Source: Tardiphaga robiniae (GTDB taxonomy: Bacteria > Pseudomonadota > Alphaproteobacteria > Rhizobiales > Xanthobacteraceae). From it: a DNA stretch of 64,000 bases. The position numbers and the translations under genes were made by a program. The notes beneath the pieces were generated by a model that was not told where the DNA came from, made no database searches, and was given only the letters and a program-made list of their open reading frames with translations. Below, one piece after another: positions 1 through 8,002 of this stretch (position 1 is the stretch's first letter; every line of letters starts with the position of its first letter). The stretch is taken from positions 1 through 64,000 of the forward strand of contig NZ_JABMCJ010000084.1 in NCBI RefSeq assembly GCF_013359755.1, given 5' to 3'.

Positions 1-218
1 AGTGGCAGACCCCCGTAGTGGGGCCGGACGGTGACCCAAGGCCTCCCGAGTGCGTGAGGGAACGTCTCCCTCCCGCCCGCAGGCGCCACATCCCGCCCCG
101 CGCTAACAAGCGTCCCTGGCAACGCCCCTCAAAGTGGGACGAGATGCAATGGAATATAATCTCCTCGAAAACAGCGTCAAGGATTATTTTCAGAATTCTT
201 CGGAGGCACCCGCCAGAG
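1..218. other. Unassigned left edge, no gene recognised
   Basis: A plus-strand open frame of 79 codons (18-257) crosses this stretch, but it has no Shine-Dalgarno sequence, no recognisable domain, an arginine/proline-rich composition and runs into the duplicated methyltransferase fragment. It is more likely chance or decayed sequence. I recognise no gene here. Confidence 0.4.
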
Positions 219-286
219 AGCCCACCTCCTGAGAGAGCGACGCAGGTGTACAGATGAATATCGAGGCGTGATAGAAAACGGACCCG
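219..286 (-). pseudogene. 68-bp duplicated fragment of the SAM-methyltransferase gene
   Basis: Positions 219-286 match 8125-8192, inside the methyltransferase gene at 8003-9064, with 4 mismatches in 68 bp (about 94% identity). Two of the differences would be silent and two would change a residue in the methyltransferase frame. The copy holds only about 23 codons, without start or stop, so it is a gene fragment. It ends at the base next to the stop codon of the M23 peptidase gene (287), which suggests a recombination joint at the end of the secretion cluster. Confidence 0.85.
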
Positions 287-1285
287 CTAACGCAGATCAT
301 GACGAAATACCTGGTTCAACATCGGCGCGCCGTTACGCCCGACGATATATGTCGCGGAATATACTCCGCCTGGCCAAGGTTCGGTGGACCGCTTTTTTCC
401 GATGAAGAGAAGCGTCTGGGCCTGATTTTGCGCAACTGCAACTGGACCCTTCTCGGCGATGATCCTGCCGTCGGGATCGCGCAGCGTCAGTGACTGTTCG
501 TCGCCCGTCTTCAAGCCAATTGTCCGAACATAAACGACAAGGGCTTCAGATTTCGTACTTGGCTTGCGCTGAGAGACAGCGTCAACCTCGATCATATCGT
601 TCGTGACCGCTTCGGTAGCGAATCCGAAGTTCAAGACTGCGCGCGGTGAATAGGCCAGACGAACCCGAGCATCGTCCGTCCATTCACTTTCAGTATGACT
701 GCCGCAAGCGCCAGGCATCAAGCCTGTTCCAAAGGGATCGATGACCTTCCCTTCTCGCCGCACAATAAAGTGTAGATGCGGATACTCAGTTAGCCCCGAC
801 ATGCCGACGGCACCGAGAACTTGGCCAGCGCGGACTGTATCTCCAGCTCTTACCAAGATGCTGTCTTTGGCCATATGGCAGTACTGGGTTTCGCGATCTC
901 CGGAATGTCTGACAACAACGCCATTGCCGCATTCATTTCCTTTGGCTGCATCGCGCCTGTCGCCTTTCACAGGGCTGTCCGCAAGGCCATCGCGAGTTCG
1001 CAGCACCGTGCCCTCGGCGGCTACGACGACGTGAACCGGCTTCTGCTGTCTGCCATGTGACGTTAATCGAAAATCGACGCCGTTATGGCCGTCATAGGTC
1101 AATGTCCCGCACATGTAGTCCTTGGCCGAGGGACTATCGTCGATGTCTACGTAATTCTGGATGAAACACGTGCGACCAATGTCGCACGATAACGGTATGA
1201 TCAAATCTCCAGCAGTCGCCGCGTGCGATATTCCTATAACGAGGGGCAGCGCTAACAATATCGCAATCTGTTGCCGATGCGCCAT
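287..1285 (-). CDS. Secreted M23 (LytM-type) metallopeptidase
   Basis: Predicted zinc endopeptidase of the M23/LytM family, which normally cuts peptidoglycan cross-bridges or small glycine-rich peptides in the periplasm. From the ATG at 1285 the 332-residue product begins with a signal peptide (hydrophobic run at residues 8-20, AATAG near the cleavage site). The catalytic domain shows H-N-G-V-D (H67, D71) and H-L-H-F, the expected zinc-ligand and active-site motifs. About 130 residues follow, perhaps a beta-rich C-terminal domain. The frame stays open upstream to 1432, but that overlaps the luxR-type gene and would hide the signal peptide. It starts 37 bp after that gene and is the last gene of the RTX secretion cluster. 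The link to RTX export is inference. Confidence 0.75.
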   Translation of the reverse strand: MAHRQQIAILLALPLVIGISHAATAGDLIIPLSCDIGRTCFIQNYVDIDDSPSAKDYMCGTLTYDGHNGVDFRLTSHGRQQKPVHVVVAAEGTVLRTRDGLADSPVKGDRRDAAKGNECGNGVVVRHSGDRETQYCHMAKDSILVRAGDTVRAGQVLGAVGMSGLTEYPHLHFIVRREGKVIDPFGTGLMPGACGSHTESEWTDDARVRLAYSPRAVLNFGFATEAVTNDMIEVDAVSQRKPSTKSEALVVYVRTIGLKTGDEQSLTLRDPDGRIIAEKGPVAVAQNQAQTLLFIGKKRSTEPWPGGVYSATYIVGRNGAPMLNQVFRHDLR

Positions 1286-1322
1286 CTGATCACGTCTGGA
1301 TGCCCGCGGGAACTCCACGATT

Positions 1323-2468
1323 TTACATGGATGAAGATGTGGTGATGTAGGGTGCCCCGGGCTGTCGCAACTTGAACGGTGAGAATGTTCGACTATGCAG
1401 AACGAAAAATTCCGATTGGCGATTGATTCCAACTTTCAGCATGACGCGTTTGATGTAAGTCCGTACGGTTTCTTCCGTGAAACCAAGTTCCAATCCGATG
1501 GCGCGTGGACAGCGCCCGCGGAGAATACAGCGAACAATCCGCGCCTCCACCCAACTCAAGCCAAACGCGAGAGCAATGCGCTGGGCACCGGCCTCCTCAT
1601 TGAATTGAGGAACGTAGATGAGAGCAAGATTTGGATCGGTATTTCCAGGGATTGAACCGATCACAGCAAACAAAAATCGCTGCTCCTCTTGCGAGATGAG
1701 TACGGTCGATCCGACGTTCTTTTGGTTTAGATCCGGAATGATAGCGGCTCGAACAGCGTCCCTGAGCTGGGTGGTGATGAGGGGGGTCGATCCCGAGAGC
1801 GTACCACCATCGAGAGTGATGACACCTTCGCCGACAAGTCGCCGAAACCCGCTGTTCATGCTCCGAACGATCAGATTTTCGTCAATGGTCAGGGCGGGCG
1901 ACTCAATGTCATCCAGCCACATTTGATGAGACTGCAATGTGGTCTTTGTCAGATCAGCGACCGCATCCCATAGGAGCTCGATCGCGCGCCTAGCGGTAGC
2001 GAATTCTGCATCAGGAATCTGCACCTGCCACCATCCCGCAATAAAGATGGCAGTATCCCCAGAGACCGTACATACACGTCCGATGACCGAGTGGTGCCCG
2101 TAGACCGGGCGCGTTCCGATCAGCCGGCGTGCAAACCCGTTTGGCGACGTAGACGACTGATATATGAAATTGCCGTCTCCGTTGAAAGTCTCCGAGATGG
2201 ATCTCGCCAACGCTTCCGATGCGGGACTGGGCGCGGGTAATCCAACTGAAGTCTGATCGAGTAGATCTCCTTCTGGAGACAAGAACACAGCGTAGCAGCG
2301 TTTGCATTCGAGCAGTCGGGCTAAGGATCGCGCAAACCACAGGTTTTGTGGCGCACTGGAGTTGCGGCTGGGGCGGGGCAATGGATTCGCCGGAGTAGCT
2401 CGAAGCCTGAAGGCCAGTGAGCCGATGGTGTCAGAGCGGTCGTTTTCCTGTTGGTATCCTTGCTGCAT
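1323..2468 (-). CDS. LuxR-type HTH transcriptional regulator
   Basis: Predicted DNA-binding regulator of 381 residues. The last 75 residues contain a LuxR/GerE-type helix-turn-helix (L-S-W-V-E-A-R-I, then E-L-G-F-T-E-E-T-V-R-T-Y-I-K-R). The remaining ~300 residues look like a PAS/GAF-type sensor with no recognised ligand motif. The ATG at 2468 was chosen because GGGAGG stands 5 bp upstream; a TTG ten codons earlier (2498) is the alternative. It lies 45 bp after the membrane fusion gene and 37 bp before the M23 gene on the same strand, so it is probably the local regulator of the cluster. No receiver domain or acyl-homoserine-lactone domain is recognised. Codon use is less G/C-biased than in the core genes of this window. 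Confidence 0.75.
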   Translation of the reverse strand: MQQGYQQENDRSDTIGSLAFRLRATPANPLPRPSRNSSAPQNLWFARSLARLLECKRCYAVFLSPEGDLLDQTSVGLPAPSPASEALARSISETFNGDGNFIYQSSTSPNGFARRLIGTRPVYGHHSVIGRVCTVSGDTAIFIAGWWQVQIPDAEFATARRAIELLWDAVADLTKTTLQSHQMWLDDIESPALTIDENLIVRSMNSGFRRLVGEGVITLDGGTLSGSTPLITTQLRDAVRAAIIPDLNQKNVGSTVLISQEEQRFLFAVIGSIPGNTDPNLALIYVPQFNEEAGAQRIALAFGLSWVEARIVRCILRGRCPRAIGLELGFTEETVRTYIKRVMLKVGINRQSEFFVLHSRTFSPFKLRQPGAPYITTSSSM

Positions 2469-2513
2469 AAATGCCTCCCAAAGAATTTGTGTGTTCAATA
2501 TTCCGCCAAGGCG

Positions 2514-3860
2514 TCAACTCTCCCGGAAGGCACGGTGGACGCGTAGGCGCAGCGGCTGAATTAAGTACTCCGCAAATGTTCTTATGCCTGTTTCAACAAA
2601 GACTTCGACCGGAAGGCCGGGCTTCAAAGTCGTGAGATGAGGTTCGACCTCCGGTGATCGCTGCAAATCAATTTCTGCCATGTAGGATGTGACGCCGCTC
2701 TTCGTGTCAGTGAACGCATCCGCCGCGACAGCAGTCACCTGGCCTTCCAGCATGGGTCGGCGGCGAATGTTGAGGGCAATGATGCGGATACGAGCGTTCT
2801 GCCCCGCCATGACTTCCTCGCGATCCTGCGGCCGCAGGGATGCCTCGATGACGAGGCGATCCTCGATGGGCACGATCTCCATGAGTGTCTCTCGAGGCGC
2901 TAACACAGTGTTCAATTCCCTGCTGTTGAGGCGAACAACCCGTCCCGACTCCGGTGCGCGTAAATCAGTCCGCGCCAGTTGTTCACGCAATGCGCCAATC
3001 CGATGTCTGAGATCGCCGATCGATTCTCGCGTTGCGTGACTCTGTTTTGCGATATCCTGACTTTGGTTGAGACCCAGCTGTTTTCCACGATCGACGAGTT
3101 CTGCGATTTTCCCGCGTGTTTCTGCTTGCTGGGTCAGATTGCGCGTGAGTTGGGCCTGCATGTCCGCTTCCGCCCTCTTCAACGCAAGTACGCGTGGCTT
3201 TCGTGCGAGCCCTTTTTCCAATAGCGATGCTGTATCTCGTATTTCTTCCTGAAGAAACTGAAGTTGCTCTTGCAGGCTTGTCCTGCTGTTTTCGAGGCCA
3301 TGGGCCGTTTCCATGAGTTGTCGGGTCTGCTGATCGATCAATTTCCGCTCGCCGGTCAATGCACTTGATCGCGTCGCGAACTCCGTCTCCTGGGTCTGAA
3401 TTGCCGTCTTTGCTTCGGGGCGAGGAGAATTCCGTAATTCGTCAGGAAATGAAATAGCGGTGGACTGCATTTGTTCAGCGAGTAACCGTGCATCCAGCGA
3501 GAGATCAGCAAACAATTTTGTCTCTAATACGCCAAGGCTTCCCTCAACTTGGGTCGTATCGAGTTTTGCAACGATCTGACCGGCCTCGACTTGCTCGTTC
3601 TCGCGGACATAAATGGTCTTCAATATCCCACCGTCGAAATGTTGCACCGCCTTCCGCTTGGATTGGACCTTTATGATACCGGGAGCGATGACGGCGCTGC
3701 GCAGCGGGACGAATGTAGCCCAAAGGCCGAATCCGCCGAATTGAATCGCTAAAAGGAAGGCTCCCCATTTTATGAGTCGTCGGGCATCGGACCTGGGTTT
3801 CTCCAGGATTTCGTGGCTGCTCGTTGCACCGAGTAAAAGTTCGTGGACGTGAGTTGTCAC
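2514..3860 (-). CDS. HlyD/PrtE-type membrane fusion protein of type I secretion
   Basis: Periplasmic adaptor that joins the inner-membrane ABC exporter to an outer-membrane TolC-type channel. The 448-residue product has one N-terminal membrane segment (about residues 30-50, in L-L-A-I-Q-F-G-G-F-G-L-W), then a biotinyl-lipoyl-like half-motif, a long alpha-helical hairpin rich in Q, E, L and R, and the HlyD family C-terminal barrel (T-L-K-P-G-L-P-V-E-V-F). The GTG at 3860 was chosen: AGGAG lies about 9 bp upstream and it leaves 11 bp after the ABC gene. The open frame runs upstream to 4091, but that part lies inside the ABC gene. No TolC-type gene is visible nearby, so the outer-membrane partner must be encoded elsewhere. 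Confidence 0.9.
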   Translation of the reverse strand: MTTHVHELLLGATSSHEILEKPRSDARRLIKWGAFLLAIQFGGFGLWATFVPLRSAVIAPGIIKVQSKRKAVQHFDGGILKTIYVRENEQVEAGQIVAKLDTTQVEGSLGVLETKLFADLSLDARLLAEQMQSTAISFPDELRNSPRPEAKTAIQTQETEFATRSSALTGERKLIDQQTRQLMETAHGLENSRTSLQEQLQFLQEEIRDTASLLEKGLARKPRVLALKRAEADMQAQLTRNLTQQAETRGKIAELVDRGKQLGLNQSQDIAKQSHATRESIGDLRHRIGALREQLARTDLRAPESGRVVRLNSRELNTVLAPRETLMEIVPIEDRLVIEASLRPQDREEVMAGQNARIRIIALNIRRRPMLEGQVTAVAADAFTDTKSGVTSYMAEIDLQRSPEVEPHLTTLKPGLPVEVFVETGIRTFAEYLIQPLRLRVHRAFRES

Positions 3861-3871
3861 AATTCCTGCTC

Positions 3872-5608
3872 CTAGCCAGATAGCAGTTGCGGGCGCTCGG
3901 GCTGACGCGGACCCCGGCGTGAAGGGAGCCCCGCTGTGTTGCTGGGTAGAACTTCCGAAACGGGACCGAAGGCGACCTGCGTGCCGTCGCGGAGCAGCAA
4001 TACGTGATCCGCAATCGTCAGGAGGCGTGGCCGGTGGGTCACGATCAGGAAGGTTGCGCCCTGCGATCGTGCGCTCAATATCGCAGTGCACAGCGCTGCC
4101 TCGCCATCCGGATCGAGATTTGCGTTGGGCTCGTCGAGCAGTATCAGTTTACGGTTGCCGAAGAAGGCTCGTGCCAAGCCGATGCGCTGTCGCTGGCCAC
4201 CAGAGAGGCGATGACCGTCGCGACCGATCTGCGTTTGATACCCGGCCGGCAGTGCCAGAATCATCTGATGCGCGCCAGCCAGAGTTGCCGCCATGACGAT
4301 ATCTTCGTCGCGCGGGCTCTCCTCAAATCCCGAGATCGCTTCAGCAACGGTACCGGCGAGCAATTCGACATCCTGAGGAAGATAGCCGATGTAGCTTCCG
4401 AGCTGATCGGGGTGCCAGCTCTCCAGCAACGCGTTGTCGAGCCGGATTTCACCGACGCTGGGCTTCTCCAAGGCGGCCGCCATCCGCAAGAGAGTGGACT
4501 TGCCCGCGCCGGTCGGACCAACGACCACGACGATCTCGCTGGGCCTGCATCGGAAGGCAATACCTCTCAGGATCGAACGTCTCGCCTGCGGAATGGTGAA
4601 GCCGACACCATTGAGTTCCAGTAAGCCATTTGGGGCAGTGAGGCGGGTCCGATGAGGTTGCTTCAACACCCATGTCGCCGCGGCGCTGACGCGTTTCCAT
4701 GCCTCCTGCGCCGCGGTCACCCCGCGCCAGGCAGAGATAAGGCTCTCCATCGGTTGCAGGGTTCGGCTGACCATGATCGAGCTCGCGATCAGGCTGCCGG
4801 CGAGTACCTCGTTTTGCAGTACAAGCCAGGCACCACATCCGATAGATAGAACTTGCAGAGTAGACCTCACCATGCGTGCCGCCGATGCGATCGCGGCGAC
4901 CCGTTCGCTGGCGCGAACGACAGGAGATAACGCCTCATCATTGGCGCGCATGAAGGCGTGGATGGCGCCTCCAGTCCAGCCCATGGCCCTGATGAAGTTG
5001 CCGTGTCGTACGATGCCATCCATTAGCATCTGACAACGTGCGGCTGCACCGCTCGCTTCATTGACCTCCGCCCGGGCAATACAGCTACTCACATATCCCA
5101 TGATCGACAGAACGACCGCGCCAGTCAGCGCAATAGCGCCGTAGTAGGGATGGATGAGAAAGAGGATAAGTATGAAGACGGGAAGAAACGGGGCATCGAC
5201 CAACGTAATGACAGCGCCGCCTGAAAAGAAGTTCCGTAGCTCCCGAACTTTCACCAGATCATGCGTCGAGCCTTCGCGGCGTCGCGCCGGATCGGCAATG
5301 GTTGCCTCCAGGATGAGCGGTGCGATGCGCTGTTCGAAGGTGACGGCGAACCGGCTGAGCAATCGAAATCGAATGACGTCGAAGAAGGCGCTGAAGATCA
5401 ACGCCGCAATTCCGAGGGAGGTCAGGCCGATGAGAGTCTCGATGCTTCCGCTGCTGATGACCCGGTCGAAGACCTCGATGGAGTAGAAGGGTAACACAAG
5501 CAGAAGGATGTTGGCCGACACGCTGAAGACGACGACCCACACGAGCGTGGTTCGCCCTGGAACGGCGCTGACAACAGATTCTGCTCGGGCCGAGTGAGCC
5601 AGACGCAT
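3872..5608 (-). CDS. Type I secretion permease/ATPase (PrtD-like ABC exporter)
   Basis: Half-transporter of 578 residues with an N-terminal membrane domain (about 6 segments, residues 20-300) fused to a nucleotide-binding domain. The ATPase shows Walker A G-P-T-G-A-G-K-S-T, signature L-S-G-G-Q-R-Q-R and Walker B L-I-L-L-D-E-P followed by N-A-N-L-D, as in PrtD/HasD/RsaD exporters. It lacks the extra N-terminal C39-like domain of HlyB, which fits a PrtD-type exporter of RTX proteins with a C-terminal signal. It sits directly between the RTX gene and the membrane fusion gene and should export that RTX protein. A strong hairpin (5634-5660) separates it from the RTX gene. Confidence 0.93.
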   Translation of the reverse strand: MRLAHSARAESVVSAVPGRTTLVWVVVFSVSANILLLVLPFYSIEVFDRVISSGSIETLIGLTSLGIAALIFSAFFDVIRFRLLSRFAVTFEQRIAPLILEATIADPARRREGSTHDLVKVRELRNFFSGGAVITLVDAPFLPVFILILFLIHPYYGAIALTGAVVLSIMGYVSSCIARAEVNEASGAAARCQMLMDGIVRHGNFIRAMGWTGGAIHAFMRANDEALSPVVRASERVAAIASAARMVRSTLQVLSIGCGAWLVLQNEVLAGSLIASSIMVSRTLQPMESLISAWRGVTAAQEAWKRVSAAATWVLKQPHRTRLTAPNGLLELNGVGFTIPQARRSILRGIAFRCRPSEIVVVVGPTGAGKSTLLRMAAALEKPSVGEIRLDNALLESWHPDQLGSYIGYLPQDVELLAGTVAEAISGFEESPRDEDIVMAATLAGAHQMILALPAGYQTQIGRDGHRLSGGQRQRIGLARAFFGNRKLILLDEPNANLDPDGEAALCTAILSARSQGATFLIVTHRPRLLTIADHVLLLRDGTQVAFGPVSEVLPSNTAGLPSRRGPRQPERPQLLSG

Positions 5609-5633
5609 AGTGACTGCCTAATTGCGCAGAATG

Positions 5634-5660
5634 CGTAGGGCGGCAACGTGCCGCCCTACG
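5634..5660 (-). terminator. 12-bp perfect hairpin between RTX and exporter genes
   Basis: Arms 5634-5645 and 5649-5660 are perfect inverted repeats (GC-rich, 12 bp) with a 3-base loop. It lies between the RTX stop (5671) and the exporter start (5608). No U-run follows on the minus strand, so it is better read as a leaky terminator or mRNA-stabilising hairpin that lowers exporter expression relative to the RTX protein. Confidence 0.75.
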
Positions 5661-5670
5661 TCGTCAATAA

Positions 5671-7080
5671 TCAGACAACTTCGATAGCGGTGTAACCCGC
5701 TGCGTTATTTATGTCCTCGATCGAGGCATAGGGGGTTCCTCCGCCCGTAATGCCATCGAGGGTGATGGTTCCGAAGCCGAAATCCAGCGTGGTATTGGTA
5801 CCATCGTCGTCGACGACCACCGTTGTCGGGTCATAGCCAGGCGCCGCATCGATGCTGATGGTGTCACCGTCAGCGAAACTAAGATCGGTAACTTCGTCAT
5901 CACCGAAGTCCGCGCCCGTACCATCGCCAGCGTTGATCGCGTCGGTTCCGGCGCCTCCTGTAAGCACGTCATCACCGATACCGCCGTTCATCGCGTCAGC
6001 GCCGTTACCGCCGCTCAGCTCATCGTCGCCCGCCGCGCCGTTGAGCGTGTCATTTCCTGCACCGCCGGCCAGCGTATCGTCACCGTCGCCGCCTTCAAGC
6101 GCATCCGCTCCATTGCCGCCGGCAAGCGTATCGTCGCCTGCATCGCCGTTTAACGTATCGACGCCGGTGCCACCGGACAGTTCGTCTGCCCCGTCGCCAC
6201 CATTAGCGACGTCATCGCCAGCGCCGCCTTCGATTGTGTCGTCACCGGCGTCACCTGCCAGCAGGTCGTTACCCGCACCGCCCTCCATGACGTCGTCGCC
6301 CGCTCCACCATTAAGTGTGTCGTTTCCGGCGTCGCCGTTCATGATATCGTTCCCGTCATCGCCATTGAGGGTATCGATACCATCGCCTCCGTTCATGGTG
6401 TCGTTACCGGCACCGCCATTCAGTGTGTCATCACCGAGACCGCCATTCACCGTATCATCACCCAGGCCGCCACTGGCGGTATCATTGCCGTCGCCGCCTT
6501 CCAGCGTGTCATTGCCGAGCCCGCCGGTCAGGGTATCGTCGCCGGCATCACCATTGATGGTATCATCGCCCACCCCGCCAGACAGGACGTCAGCACCATC
6601 ACCACCATTCAATGTGTCATCGCCAGCAGCGCCTGCGAGTGTATCATCGCCTGCGCCCCCCGAGAGAACGTCATTTCCAGCACCGCCGTCGACGTTGTCA
6701 TTTCCGTCGCCGCCATCGATCGTATCCGCCCCGGCGTTGCCGGAGAGATCATCATTCCCTGAGCCGCCATTGATCGTATCGTCCCCCGCGTCGCCGCTAG
6801 CCGTATCATCTCCAGCGCCACCGTCGATCGTATCAATGCCAGCGCCGCCACTGATCTGGTCGTTTCCGTCTCCTCCGAGAATGGAGTCGTCTCCCGCGTT
6901 GCCGTTCAAGGTGTCGTTGTCGACGCCACCATCGATCGAGTCGTTACCGGCTCCACCGTTGATCGTGTCATCACCGCCGAGGCCTGAGAGAGTGTCATTA
7001 CCCGGGAGCCCATTGATCGTATCCGCAACTGGGGTTCCGTCCAGAATGTCGTCACCTGGTGTACCATTGATCAGTGCCAT
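5671..7080 (-). CDS. RTX repeat protein, type I secretion substrate
   Basis: Predicted extracellular calcium-binding protein of 469 residues. Residues 27-386 are 40 consecutive nonapeptides of the G-x-D-x-h-x-G-x-x type (G-G-A-G-D-D-T-L-N style) in unbroken 9-residue register, expected to fold as one long beta-roll. The last ~80 residues are beta-rich and end in T-A-I-E-V-V, typical of an uncleaved type I secretion signal. There is no N-terminal signal peptide. No lipase, protease, adenylate cyclase or other effector domain is visible, so the repeat array is nearly the whole protein. The ATG at 7080 has GGAG 8 bp upstream; an upstream extension to 7224 is open but unsupported. An adhesive, surface-layer or calcium-buffering role is possible but not shown. 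Confidence 0.88.
   Translation of the reverse strand: MALINGTPGDDILDGTPVADTINGLPGNDTLSGLGGDDTINGGAGNDSIDGGVDNDTLNGNAGDDSILGGDGNDQISGGAGIDTIDGGAGDDTASGDAGDDTINGGSGNDDLSGNAGADTIDGGDGNDNVDGGAGNDVLSGGAGDDTLAGAAGDDTLNGGDGADVLSGGVGDDTINGDAGDDTLTGGLGNDTLEGGDGNDTASGGLGDDTVNGGLGDDTLNGGAGNDTMNGGDGIDTLNGDDGNDIMNGDAGNDTLNGGAGDDVMEGGAGNDLLAGDAGDDTIEGGAGDDVANGGDGADELSGGTGVDTLNGDAGDDTLAGGNGADALEGGDGDDTLAGGAGNDTLNGAAGDDELSGGNGADAMNGGIGDDVLTGGAGTDAINAGDGTGADFGDDEVTDLSFADGDTISIDAAPGYDPTTVVVDDDGTNTTLDFGFGTITLDGITGGGTPYASIEDINNAAGYTAIEVV
5923..7002 (-). repeat. 40 tandem 27-bp units coding RTX nonapeptides
   Basis: The DNA shows a diverged 27-bp period, each unit coding one G-x-D-x-h-x-G-x-x nonapeptide. Forty units can be counted in one register without spacer. 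The units differ by many silent changes, which argues for age and against recent slippage expansion. The period also leaves the opposite strand open as a spurious frame. Confidence 0.9.
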
Positions 7081-8002
7081 GATTGCCACTCCATGATGAT
7101 GTCGCGCTTCTAACGCGACTACGCTTCGCGCTGAACATAGATGCATGATCCTAGCTATCCCCTCGACAACCGGAGATCGCTGACACCGAGCGTGTCGATC
7201 GAGCGAATTTTGCGCAATCCCCATGTGGGGACAAAATGCAGCGCGTGATAGGGAAAGCTATTGCGTAAATGTTCGCTCAGGATTCATCTGAAGGACAGCC
7301 CTGCTGCCGTAACTCAAGTTCGACAATAATGCTCTGAGGCCATGATTAAGCGCGTCGAGCGTGCAATCTGAAGATGAGGGGCAGAGCAGAACTCTAACTA
7401 TCCGGTATTCTTACGGATTACAGAGTGCTCTCGCGCGTGGCTCGTGACGACTGCTCCATCTAGCCGAGTGCCTTCGTCTACTTCAGCCATAATCTCGTTA
7501 ATCGTCTCAATAGGTCTTGCAGAAAGGAAGGATGACGCGAAGCTCATGTGCGTGAAACTGGCTTAACGCCAACAATGTGCAACGCCCGTCCCAAGTATAT
7601 TATCCTGGAATCGATCTATCCTACGAGTGTCACATGTAATCGGCATCGTGTCGCACATCGACGAGCTGCTCGACCGCAACATCGGTGCCGGGTATCCAAT
7701 TGGTCGATTTGAAGCCGCTCACGCACGCGGCAATCCCTTGCGACATTAAGATAGCTCACGTCCGCTTCTGGTGCCAAACCGACAATCGGTAACGGACGAT
7801 GTCGGCCGCTTGCCATGAGCGAGACAAGACCTTTGTGGCGGTCAAATTACTCTGAACTACACTTTCGAGAGATTTTTGCAGCGGCTCCTTTTCGAATCTG
7901 CAGCGCTCCTGTCGACAGGTGACATCAATCCAGAGCGACGCAGCCCCTAGAAGCCGCATTTCCCGCGGCATCCGGGTCGCTCTGCACGGTTGATCTGAGA
8001 GA
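7081..8002. other. Long non-coding or degenerate stretch upstream of the RTX gene
   Basis: About 920 bp with no convincing gene. Two short minus-strand frames (7616-7816 and 7756-7971) overlap each other in different frames and have no recognisable domain, so they may be remains of a decayed gene. The part next to 7080 must hold the promoter of the RTX operon. I could not pick out a definite -35/-10 pair. Confidence 0.5.

Noticed and set aside
18-257. 79-codon plus-strand frame at the left edge
   Set aside because: No ribosome site, no domain, arginine/proline-rich, and overlaps the duplicated methyltransferase fragment.
5852-7096. 414-codon plus-strand frame rich in S and P over the RTX gene
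   Set aside because: It is the shadow of the 27-bp repeat of the RTX gene: a fixed period keeps one reverse frame open. It has no start signal and no domain.
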